Shown: piece after piece, positions 1 to 6,430 of the stretch
How positions within the stretch are numbered: position 1 is the first letter of the stretch
Layout of the letters: each line of letters opens with the position of its first letter
Source: Gammaproteobacteria bacterium
GTDB taxonomy: Bacteria > Pseudomonadota > Gammaproteobacteria > Steroidobacterales > Rariloculaceae
Direction: 5' to 3'
Assembly (NCBI GenBank): GCA_016927175.1
Contig: JAFGNC010000148.1
Span: forward strand, 1 to 6,709
Length of the DNA stretch: 6,709 nt
Position numbers and translations under genes: made by a program
The notes under the pieces: model-generated
Seen by the model: the letters and a program-made list of their open reading frames with translations, nothing else
Database searches by the model: none
Told to the model about the DNA's origin: nothing

Positions 1-891
1 ATCAGTCTCGTTTCGGCACAGGCGAGGCGTGAGCACGCCCGCGCGGAGCTCGCCGCGGCCGGTGTGCCGTTCCGTTTCCTGGACGCGATGGACGGCGACG
101 CCGCGACGGCGGATCGGGGGCTGCCGATCGATCGCCTTCGCTACCGCATCGTCAGCCGGCGCGAGCCGGTGCCGGGTGAGATCGGCTGCTATGCGAGCCA
201 TCGTGAGGCATGGCGCCGCTGCGCGGAGCTCGGGGAGCCGGTCCTCGTGCTCGAGGACGACTTCAGTCTGTCGCCGCGGTTCAAGGCGGCGCTGCCGACG
301 GTCGAAGAGCTGACGCGCAAGTTCGGCTTCGTTCGACTCGAGTCCCTTTACCGGCCTCCGCGTCGAGCATCCCTGCGCCCGCGCGTGCCGGTGCACCGCA
401 TCACGGAGCGCAATGGATTGACGCTTCATTACGTCGCCGACGTTCCGACCAGCATGATCGGCTATGCCATCGCACCGTTCGCCGCGGCGTCGCTGTATGC
501 GGCGAGCGCGCCGCTCGCGGCGCCCGTCGATCGCTTCGTGCAGCGGACGTGGCTGCACGGCGTGCCGGTGTTCGGCTTGGAGCCGACCCTGATCGGGCCG
601 GGGCCCGTCGCCGCCTGCTCGACGATCGGCGCGCGTCCGCGCAGCCGCAATCCCTTCGTGATGGCGCTGCGCGTGCTCGACAGCGTACAGGGCCAGGTGC
701 GCCGGCGGCGCTTCAACCGCTTGCAGCTGTCTCGCCTCCGGCCCGGCGGCGTCGACGCCGGCGCGGGCCGCGGCGCAGCCGGGAGCGAGGCGGGCGGAGC
801 CGGCATCGCTCTTCCGTCGCTCGATGCCGCAGCGCGCCCTCGGATGATCGCCCCCGCCGTGTCGAAACGCCCGCCGCAGCGCCGACTGTGA
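1..891 (+). CDS. Glycosyltransferase family 25 (LPS/LOS biosynthesis type), 5'-truncated by the window
   Basis: This is probably a cytoplasmic sugar transferase of the Glyco_transf_25 family, whose members add a sugar, often galactose, to lipooligosaccharide or other glycans. The frame is open from base 1 and reads ISLVSAQARREHA, matching the family's N-terminal strand and RR motif, so only a few residues, including the true start, lie outside. In window numbering, FLDAMDG (about 26-32) follows, then EIGCYASHREAW (about 60-71), the family's G-x-x-S-H block, then VLVLEDDF (81-88), where the acidic EDD is the likely nucleotide-sugar/metal site. Near residues 205-210 ACSTIG resembles the usual C-terminal S-x-I segment. 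The last 50 or so residues are Gly/Ala/Arg-rich low complexity and look like a dispensable tail. A GTG at 64 opens the same frame but would delete the N-terminal motif, so it is not the start. Family is fairly sure; donor and acceptor are unknown. Confidence 0.85.
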   Translation: MSLVSAQARREHARAELAAAGVPFRFLDAMDGDAATADRGLPIDRLRYRIVSRREPVPGEIGCYASHREAWRRCAELGEPVLVLEDDFSLSPRFKAALPTVEELTRKFGFVRLESLYRPPRRASLRPRVPVHRITERNGLTLHYVADVPTSMIGYAIAPFAAASLYAASAPLAAPVDRFVQRTWLHGVPVFGLEPTLIGPGPVAACSTIGARPRSRNPFVMALRVLDSVQGQVRRRRFNRLQLSRLRPGGVDAGAGRGAAGSEAGGAGIALPSLDAAARPRMIAPAVSKRPPQRRL

Positions 892-1061
892 CGAGCGTCG
901 GCGACCGGGAACCGCGCCGCTGCTAGGTTTGCGGGGCTCGCAGTTTGCGTCAGTGTTGGGGGAGAGCTGTTGGAAGCACCGTCCCGTGCGGCTCGAGACG
1001 CGCCGCGGCGCGGCCGCGAACGCTCGCAAGCCGCTGACGACCCGGCGGCTTTCGGTGCGCC

Positions 1062-2789
1062 ATGAAGATTCTGCTCGTCGAGGACGACGCGGACGATGCC
1101 GCGTTCCTGAACGCCTGTCTGAACAGGGTCGGCGGAACGGCACTCGACATAACGCGCACCGACCGCATCGCGAGCACCGTCGATGCGCTGCGGGACGGGG
1201 ATTTCGACGTCGTGCTGCTCGACCTGCACCTGCCGGACGCGACCGGCGGCGACTGCGTCGAGCGCATCCAGCAGATCGCCCCTGACCTGCCCATCGTGGT
1301 GCTGAGCGGCCGCGGCGACGAGGACTACGCGGTCGAGATCCTGAACCGCGGCGTGCAGGACTATCTCGTCAAGTGGGAAGGCGACGGCCGCATCATCCTG
1401 CGGTCGATCCGATACGCGATCGAGCGCAAGCGTGCCGAGACGCGGCTGAATTATCTGGCCCGCTACGACTCGCTGACGGGGATCCCGAATCGTCAGTACC
1501 TGCAGGATCAGCTCGACAGGGCCACGACGCGCGCGCGCAGAGGCGGCAAGAAGATGGCGCTTCTGTTTCTCGACCTCGATCGGTTCAAGGTGGTTAACGA
1601 TACGCTCGGCCATCAGCTCGGCGATCAGCTGCTGAAAGCCGTCGTGCAGCGCCTGAAGGACAGCATTCGCGCCGGCGATCTGCTTGCGCGCCTCGGCGGC
1701 GACGAGTTCGCCGTTCTGCTTGAGGACATCGACGGTCCGCTCGAGGTGGAAGCGGTCGCAAACAACATCCTCGGCGCGTTCACGAGGCCGTTCCAGCTCG
1801 ACGACAGGCAGCTGACCGTGACGGCCAGCATCGGCCTGACGCTTTGCCCGAACGACAATCATGACCCGCTCGCGCTGCTGAACAACGCGGACATCGCGAT
1901 GTATCAGGCGAAGGAACGCGGACGCAACACGTTCAAGTTCTTCACGCAGAGCATGCACGAGGAGATCCTGCGCTTTCATCGGCTCGAGACGGATCTGAAG
2001 CTCGGGCTGGCCGAGGAGCAGTTCCATCTGCTGTATCAGCCGCAGATCCGTCTCGGCGACCGTTCTACGCATGCGCTCGAGGCGCTGCTGCGCTGGGAGC
2101 ACCCCGAGCGCGGCTCCGTGAAGCCGGACGAGTTCGTGTCGGTCGCCGAGGAGACGGGCTACATCGTGCCGCTCGGCCGCTGGGTCCTCGAGCGCGTGTG
2201 CCGGCAGATCAGGGAATGGGAGGAGGAGGGGCTCGACGTGCCGCGCATCGCGGTCAACATCGCGCCGATCCAGTTCCATCAGCCGGATTTCGTGCGCCAG
2301 GTCCGGCGGATTCTCGACGACCACGGCGTCGATCCGTCGCAGATCGAGCTCGAGCTGACCGAGACGTCGCTGATGAAGGACACGGACGAGATCCGCAAGT
2401 GCCTGCACGGGCTGAAAGACGCCGGGCTGCGCCTCGCGATCGACGACTTCGGAACCGGCTATTCGTGTCTGAACTACCTGCGGCGTTTCCCGATCGACGT
2501 GCTGAAGATCGACCGCTCGTTCGTCGCCGACCTCGATTCGCGCGTAGACGGTGAAGGCATTTGCGGCGTGATTCTGTCGATCGCGCAGCGGCTGTCCCTC
2601 GAGTCCGTCGCGGAGGGCATCGAGCGGGAAGAGCAGCTGAAGTCGCTGGCGGAGTACGGCTGCGACTTCGGGCAGGGGTATTACTTCAGCCCGCCCCTCA
2701 CGTGCGAAGCCGTGCGGAAACGGCTTGCGAGACCGGCATCGAGGCGCCTGCCCGGGCTCGACGTCGGCCGGCGCGCCGCGAGGGGATGA
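1062..2789 (+). CDS. REC-GGDEF-EAL response regulator (cyclic-di-GMP synthesis/degradation)
   Basis: This 575-residue cytoplasmic protein is predicted to make and/or break cyclic-di-GMP under control of a phosphorylatable receiver. REC, about 1-120: acidic pair E7/D8, phospho-acceptor D54 (LLDLHLPD), S82 and K104. A helix (about 112-130) joins it to GGDEF, about 130-295: FLDLDRFK with D171, N179/D180, an intact GGDEF at 212-216, and RAGD at 203-206, nine residues upstream, where the inhibitory RxxD site sits in PleD-like cyclases. EAL, about 305-555: EALLRW at 340-345, N399, E431, E434, DDFGTG with D461/D462, K482, E518 and Q538, so metal-binding and catalytic positions are retained. Both activities therefore look possible; one may dominate. 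The ATG is chosen because MKILLVEDD is a normal receiver start, although no clear ribosome binding site precedes it. It heads a cluster with the kinase and receiver genes downstream, its likely phosphodonor system. Confidence 0.95.
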   Translation: MKILLVEDDADDAAFLNACLNRVGGTALDITRTDRIASTVDALRDGDFDVVLLDLHLPDATGGDCVERIQQIAPDLPIVVLSGRGDEDYAVEILNRGVQDYLVKWEGDGRIILRSIRYAIERKRAETRLNYLARYDSLTGIPNRQYLQDQLDRATTRARRGGKKMALLFLDLDRFKVVNDTLGHQLGDQLLKAVVQRLKDSIRAGDLLARLGGDEFAVLLEDIDGPLEVEAVANNILGAFTRPFQLDDRQLTVTASIGLTLCPNDNHDPLALLNNADIAMYQAKERGRNTFKFFTQSMHEEILRFHRLETDLKLGLAEEQFHLLYQPQIRLGDRSTHALEALLRWEHPERGSVKPDEFVSVAEETGYIVPLGRWVLERVCRQIREWEEEGLDVPRIAVNIAPIQFHQPDFVRQVRRILDDHGVDPSQIELELTETSLMKDTDEIRKCLHGLKDAGLRLAIDDFGTGYSCLNYLRRFPIDVLKIDRSFVADLDSRVDGEGICGVILSIAQRLSLESVAEGIEREEQLKSLAEYGCDFGQGYYFSPPLTCEAVRKRLARPASRRLPGLDVGRRAARG

Positions 2790-2800
2790 CGGCCGTGATC

Positions 2801-2808
2801 GAGGAGGA
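2801..2808 (+). promoter_or_regulatory. Shine-Dalgarno sequence of the histidine kinase gene
   Basis: GAGGAGGA lies three bases before the ATG at 2812 and inside the 22-bp gap after the preceding stop codon. It decides the kinase start: the same frame is open further upstream from 2725, but that stretch overlaps the EAL gene and encodes an unrelated Arg/Gly-rich sequence. Confidence 0.8.
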
Positions 2809-2811
2809 CCG

Positions 2812-4416
2812 ATGAGCCGGCCGCAGTCTCTCGACAGTGCCGCAGGAGAATCGCCGAACGACACGCAGCGCCGCCTCGGCACGGTCGCGGGCGCAGGCGC
2901 TTCCCGCTCGGGCCCCGGCGCGGCGCGCGGGGCGGATGCGCCCGGCGTCGCCGAGGAGCGGCTGCGCGTGCTGCTCGACGGAATTCCGAATCCCTTCTTC
3001 TACATGAAGGCGGACATGACGGTCGACTTCTCGAACGAGGAGTTCGCGGCGATGGGCGGCAGGACGGCGAGTGAAGTCGCCGGCAAGGACGTCCGCGCCG
3101 TGCTCGGCGACGAGTACGAGCGCCACGCCGAATACCTCGCCCGCGCGCTCGCCGGCGAGGAGGTCGCATACGAGGCGACGGTGCCGTCACTGGGGGGCGC
3201 GCCGCCGCGTTACCTGCGCATCACGAACAGGCCGATACGCGGCCGCGACGGCGCCGTGCAGGGCGTGTTGTCGGAGGCATCCGACGTCACGCAGCTGAAG
3301 CGGCTCGAGGCGCAGACGAAGGCGAGCGAAGCGAAGTTCAGAATGCTGGCCGAGGGCGTGCCAAACCACATGCTGTACCTCGATCGCGACCTGCGGATCG
3401 AGTTCGCGAACGACGTCTTCCTGCAGGCGGCCGGTTGGACCGCCGAGACCGCCAGAGGGCGTCACATCTCGGAGGTGCTCGGGGCCGAGCGCTACGAGAA
3501 GCGCATCCCATACTACCAGCGCGCTCTGGCCGGCGAGGTCGTGACGTACGAGTCCACCGGCGCCGCCGGCAGCGAGTCGGGATTTTTCCGGTTCTCCTAC
3601 CGCCCGAGCTACGACGCCGCCGGCGACATCCACGGCATCTTCTCCGTGGCCGTCGACATCTCGGCGCGCCGCAAGGTCGAGCTCGAGCTCGAAGCGAAAC
3701 AGGCCGAGCTGCTGCGCTCGAACAAGGATCTCGAGCAGTTCGCGTACGTCGCATCGCACGACCTCAAGGCGCCGCTGCGTGCCATCGACCTGCTCGTGCA
3801 ATGGATCGCCGAGGAGCTCGAGGGCCATCAGATCGGCGACGTGCAGGAGAACCTGGCCCTGCTCGGCCAGCGGACGCAGCGCCTCGGCCGCCTGCTGGAC
3901 GACCTGCTCGCTTACTCGCGGGCGGGACGCAAGATCGGGCAGCATCGCAGCACGGATTGCCAGGCACTCGTGCGCGACGTGATCCAGCTGATGAGCCCGC
4001 CGGACGGCTTCAGCGTCGGGATAGACGGCGTGCTGCCGACGTTCGAGACGTATCCGACGCCCCTCGAGCAGGTCTTTCGCAATCTGATCGGCAACGCAGT
4101 CAAGCATCACCCGGGGCCGCAGGGTACGGTCACCGTGTCGTGCGAGGAGCAAGCGGAGCACTACGTCTTCGCCGTCGCCGACGACGGCCCGGGCATTCCG
4201 GACGAGTATGCCGAACGCGTGTTCGAGATGTTCCAGACGCTGAAGCCGCGCGATCAGGTCGAGGGCAGCGGCATGGGCCTCGCGATCGTGAACCGGATCG
4301 TCGCATGGCAGGGCGGGCGGGTCTGGTTCGAGTCCCCGGAGCGCGGGACCGGCACGATATTCAGGTTCGAGTGGCGGAAGCAGGCGCCGACTCATGCCGC
4401 GACGGAGGAACGGTGA
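2812..4416 (+). CDS. Soluble PAS-PAS sensor histidine kinase
   Basis: This 534-residue protein should autophosphorylate on histidine in response to a signal sensed by its PAS domains, then pass the phosphate to a receiver. The first 47 residues are Ser/Gly/Ala-rich and probably disordered. PAS1 spans about 48-163 and PAS2 about 173-287. A charged helix (about 286-305) leads into HisKA with the phospho-acceptor H316 in ASHDLKAPLR. The ATPase domain has the N box at 424-432 (NLIGNAVKH), G1 at 457-463 (DDGPGIP), an FQTL segment and G2 at 485-490 (GSGMGL). No membrane segment or signal peptide is visible, so it is cytoplasmic. The kinase core resembles that of Cph1-like kinases, but there are no GAF or PHY domains, so it is not a phytochrome, and no LOV cysteine motif is seen. 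The ligand or cofactor is unknown. The next gene overlaps its stop by one base and encodes a receiver, the probable partner. Confidence 0.93.
   Translation: MSRPQSLDSAAGESPNDTQRRLGTVAGAGASRSGPGAARGADAPGVAEERLRVLLDGIPNPFFYMKADMTVDFSNEEFAAMGGRTASEVAGKDVRAVLGDEYERHAEYLARALAGEEVAYEATVPSLGGAPPRYLRITNRPIRGRDGAVQGVLSEASDVTQLKRLEAQTKASEAKFRMLAEGVPNHMLYLDRDLRIEFANDVFLQAAGWTAETARGRHISEVLGAERYEKRIPYYQRALAGEVVTYESTGAAGSESGFFRFSYRPSYDAAGDIHGIFSVAVDISARRKVELELEAKQAELLRSNKDLEQFAYVASHDLKAPLRAIDLLVQWIAEELEGHQIGDVQENLALLGQRTQRLGRLLDDLLAYSRAGRKIGQHRSTDCQALVRDVIQLMSPPDGFSVGIDGVLPTFETYPTPLEQVFRNLIGNAVKHHPGPQGTVTVSCEEQAEHYVFAVADDGPGIPDEYAERVFEMFQTLKPRDQVEGSGMGLAIVNRIVAWQGGRVWFESPERGTGTIFRFEWRKQAPTHAATEER
4404..4410 (+). 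promoter_or_regulatory. Shine-Dalgarno sequence of the stand-alone receiver gene
   Basis: GGAGGAA sits five bases before the ATG at 4416, within the last codons of the kinase gene. With the TGATG stop/start overlap it indicates coupled translation of kinase and receiver. It also fixes the receiver start, since the same frame stays open far upstream through the kinase gene. Confidence 0.8.
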
Positions 4417-4835
4417 TGCCGAGCAGCCGGGAAGTGACGATACTGCTGGTCGAGGACGACGAGGTCGACATCAAGGCGCTGAAGTGGGCGTTCAAGAAGC
4501 TTCGCATCGTCAACCCGGTCGAGGTGGCGCGTGACGGCGTCGAGGCATGGGAAGCGCTGCAGAACGTCGAGCGCCCGTACCTGATCATCACCGACATCAA
4601 CATGCCGCGCATGAACGGCATCGAGCTCCTCAGGAAAATCCGGGAGAGCAAGGAGCTGCGCGACTCGATCGTATTCGTTCTGACGACGTCGAACGACGAG
4701 CAGGACAAGATCGACGCGTACGATCTGAACGTCGCCGGCTACATGCTGAAGTCCGACATGGGCACGAGCTTCATGCGCGCGATCGAGATGGTCGAGAATT
4801 ACTGGAAGGTCGTCGAGCTGCCGGGCACCGGCTGA
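4416..4835 (+). CDS. Stand-alone receiver domain (Rcp1-like response regulator)
   Basis: This 139-residue protein is a single CheY-like receiver with no output domain. It carries the acidic pair E13/D14, phospho-acceptor D60 in LIITDINMPRMNG, T90 in VLTTSND, and K112 in GYMLKSD. The extended wording of these motifs is that of the Rcp1 group, small receivers commonly encoded next to cytoplasmic kinases of the phytochrome-like core type, which fits the kinase just upstream. The two genes share one base (TGATG), and a GGAGGAA site precedes the ATG. Its role is inferred: it may receive phosphate from the kinase and act by protein contact, or serve as a phosphate sink competing with the REC domain of the GGDEF-EAL protein. 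It cannot bind DNA by any domain visible here. Confidence 0.94.
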   Translation: MPSSREVTILLVEDDEVDIKALKWAFKKLRIVNPVEVARDGVEAWEALQNVERPYLIITDINMPRMNGIELLRKIRESKELRDSIVFVLTTSNDEQDKIDAYDLNVAGYMLKSDMGTSFMRAIEMVENYWKVVELPGTG

Positions 4836-4865
4836 CTGCGGCCCGCGCCGCGCGCGCCCTGCCTT

Positions 4866-4877
4866 CGAGACGTCTCG
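4866..4877 (+). repeat. 12-bp perfect palindrome in the gap after the receiver gene
   Basis: CGAGACGTCTCG is self-complementary and lies in the 139-bp gap (4836-4974) between the receiver and hydrolase genes. No T-run follows, so it is not a typical intrinsic terminator. It could be a weak operator or chance in GC-rich DNA. The rest of the gap shows no convincing promoter or gene. Confidence 0.3.
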
Positions 4878-4974
4878 TCGCGTCCAGCGGCTGCTCGCTC
4901 GCGCGGCCTCCCGCCGTGCGCCCTTCGCTTCATTCGCCTTTACACGCCGCTGCAGGTGCAGCAAGCTCGCCGAC

Positions 4975-5787
4975 ATGAACCAGATCGAGCTCGACGGTGC
5001 GGTTTTCGACTACATCGAGCGCGGCGGCGGCGAGCCGGTCGTGTTCGTGCACGGCGCCCTCGGCGACTGCCGAACGTGGATCCGGCAGTGCGAAGCGCTC
5101 TCCGGCCGTTACCGGGCCGTCTCGTACACTCAGCGTTATTTCGGCACGCGGGAGTGGCGCGAGGACTGGCCCCGTTTCGGCGTGCGGCTGCACGCGGACG
5201 ATCTGATCGGTTTCATCGACAAGCTCGGCGCCGGGCGCGTGCACGTCGTCGCCTGGTCCTACGGAGGCCACGTCGCGCTGACCGCGGCCGCGGAGCGTCC
5301 GGACCTGCTGCGCAGCGTGCTCGTTTACGAGCCGGGCTTTCCCTCCTACGTGACGGACCCGGACGACCTGCAGGCCTACACGGACGATGCGAACCTGATG
5401 TTCGCGCCGATCTTCGCCGCGGTGAAGGCGGGCGACACGGTCTCCGCGATGCGCGTGCTTCTCGACGCCTCGAGCCGCCGGCGCGACTACTTCGACTCCC
5501 AGCCGGCCGAGACGCAGCGTATCGAGCTCGACAACGCGCGCACGCTGGAGCTGCTGGTCGAGCAGTCGGCGGCGCCGGAGCTCGGCTGCGAGGAGCTCGC
5601 CGGCATCGATCTGCCGATCGGCATCGCACATGGCGAGCTGACGCGCCCCATGTTCGACATCGTGTCGCGCGCCGCGGCGGGCTGCGTCCTGAAGGGCTGG
5701 CACACGACCGTGCCCGGTGTCGGTCACATGTGGCCGGACGAGGAGCCGCTCGCGTTCGCCGAGCTCGTGTCCGATTTCCTGTCCTGA
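4975..5787 (+). CDS. Alpha/beta-hydrolase fold protein
   Basis: This 270-residue protein has the normal length and layout of a cytoplasmic alpha/beta hydrolase acting on an unknown ester, amide or similar substrate. The oxyanion-hole motif is VFVHGALGD (H26-G27). The nucleophile elbow is AWSYGG with S95; Ala replaces the first Gly of G-x-S-x-G. The catalytic His is H251 in PGVGHMWPDE. The third residue is less clear: after strand 6, where many relatives have G-x-x-D, the sequence is HGELTRP with T223 at the usual place, so E221 or another acid may serve. No signal peptide or membrane segment is seen. The ATG gives a natural N-terminus (MNQIELDG) but has no strong ribosome binding site. A 139-bp gap separates it from the receiver gene, suggesting its own transcription unit. 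Its 3' end overlaps mrpG on the other strand by 64 bp. Fold is sure, reaction is not. Confidence 0.88.
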   Translation: MNQIELDGAVFDYIERGGGEPVVFVHGALGDCRTWIRQCEALSGRYRAVSYTQRYFGTREWREDWPRFGVRLHADDLIGFIDKLGAGRVHVVAWSYGGHVALTAAAERPDLLRSVLVYEPGFPSYVTDPDDLQAYTDDANLMFAPIFAAVKAGDTVSAMRVLLDASSRRRDYFDSQPAETQRIELDNARTLELLVEQSAAPELGCEELAGIDLPIGIAHGELTRPMFDIVSRAAAGCVLKGWHTTVPGVGHMWPDEEPLAFAELVSDFLS

Positions 5788-6140
5788 TCCGCGGGCCCGT
5801 TCCGATTCCCGGGCTGTGAATCGTCGAGGCGCGCACGACCTCGAGAAACGGCGGCGCGCACGAGCAGCATCGCGGTGACCGGAGCTGTCATGACGACGAA
5901 CAGCGTGATCAGCAGCTCGTGCAGCACCGGACGCTGCAGCAGCGCCGAGGAAACCAGCATCGACGTGATCAGCACGCAGCCCGTGCCGAGCGTCGTGCCC
6001 ATCGAGGGCGGATGCAGACGCGCGTAAAAGTCCGGCAGCCGCAGCAGGCCGATCGAGCCGACGAGCGTCAGCAGCCCCGCCGCGATCAGCAGCAGCGTGC
6101 CGGGAACCGTGACCCACAGCGGCAGCTCGGCGCCGCTCAC
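5724..6140 (-). CDS. mrpG: Mrp/Mnh/Pha cation:proton antiporter subunit G
   Basis: This small membrane subunit belongs to the multi-subunit Mrp (also Mnh or Pha) antiporter, which exchanges Na+ or K+ for protons across the inner membrane and supports pH and salt tolerance. From the GTG at 6140 it is 138 residues with three hydrophobic segments, about 10-33, 51-68 and 72-94. The family loop LRLPDFYARLHPPSMGTTLG (33-52) and VMTAPVTAMLL (83-93) are clear. The GTG overlaps the mrpF stop by four bases (GTGA), with GAGGT nine bases upstream at 6150-6154. The frame stays open upstream to 6392, but that would overlap mrpF and encode an unrelated Arg-rich sequence. Unusually, after the last membrane segment there are about 40 polar Ser/Asn/Asp/Gly-rich residues, more than family members generally have. 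The end of this tail is encoded opposite the hydrolase gene. Confidence 0.92.
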   Translation of the reverse strand: MSGAELPLWVTVPGTLLLIAAGLLTLVGSIGLLRLPDFYARLHPPSMGTTLGTGCVLITSMLVSSALLQRPVLHELLITLFVVMTAPVTAMLLVRAAVSRGRARLDDSQPGNRNGPADQDRKSDTSSANASGSSSGHM

Positions 6141-6430
6141 GGCTCGATGACCTCGCCGCGCAGCAGGAACTTCGCGAGCGCTATCGTGCTCGCGAAGCCG
6201 AACAGCGCGATCAGCAGCGCCATGTCGAAGTAGACCGTCGAGGCCGAGCGGATGCCGAGCATCAGCAGCGTCAGCATGCCGCTGATGTAGAAGGTGTCGA
6301 GCGCGAGGATCCGATCCTGCGCGGCCGGCCCGGCGAAGAGCCGTGCGATCGCGAGCAGCATCGCGACGACGAAGCACAGCGACGCGAACCATGCGGCATA
6401 CTCGAAGGCGTGGTCGAAGAAGGCGGTCAT
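6137..6430 (-). CDS. mrpF: Mrp/Mnh/Pha cation:proton antiporter subunit F
   Basis: This 97-residue inner-membrane subunit of the Mrp antiporter has three hydrophobic segments, about 12-32, 47-62 and 68-86. Between the first two lies GPAAQDRILALDTF (34-47), the family signature with conserved D39 and D45 in the usual G-P...DR-hydrophobic-ALD pattern. It ends with AKFLLRGEVIEP, a typical F-subunit C-terminus. Length is normal. The ATG at 6430 overlaps the mrpE stop by four bases (ATGA) and has GAGGA seven bases upstream (6438-6442). Its own stop overlaps the mrpG start. The order E-F-G is that of the conserved antiporter operon, so the large A to D subunits are expected beyond the right edge. 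Confidence 0.94.
   Translation of the reverse strand: MTAFFDHAFEYAAWFASLCFVVAMLLAIARLFAGPAAQDRILALDTFYISGMLTLLMLGIRSASTVYFDMALLIALFGFASTIALAKFLLRGEVIEP

Noticed and set aside
921..949. TGCTAGGTT and TTGCGT, considered as promoter elements for the signalling cluster.
   Set aside because: Neither has a partner element at normal spacing, and the matches are too weak to support a call.
462..2882. An 806-codon open frame on the minus strand opposite the REC-GGDEF-EAL gene.
   Set aside because: It is the antisense shadow of a GC-rich gene with strong third-position bias. The translation is Arg/Leu/Asp-rich with no domain, and the plus-strand frame has a full set of conserved motifs.
3187..4395. 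A 402-codon minus-strand open frame opposite the kinase gene.
   Set aside because: Same kind of shadow; no recognisable motif, while the plus strand encodes a complete histidine kinase.
3435..4415. A plus-strand extension in frame with the receiver gene, which would make a longer fused protein.
   Set aside because: The extension lies within the kinase gene in another frame and is Arg/Ala-rich noise; the GGAGGAA site and the ATG at 4416 give the proper receiver start.
5795..5814. A GCCCG/CGGGC inverted repeat with a 10-base loop just after the hydrolase stop, considered as a terminator.
   Set aside because: The stem is only five pairs, no T-run follows on either strand, and the site lies within mrpG coding sequence.
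4930..6117. A 395-codon minus-strand open frame opposite the hydrolase gene and running into mrpG.
   Set aside because: It overlaps two well-supported genes in other frames and its translation shows no family features.
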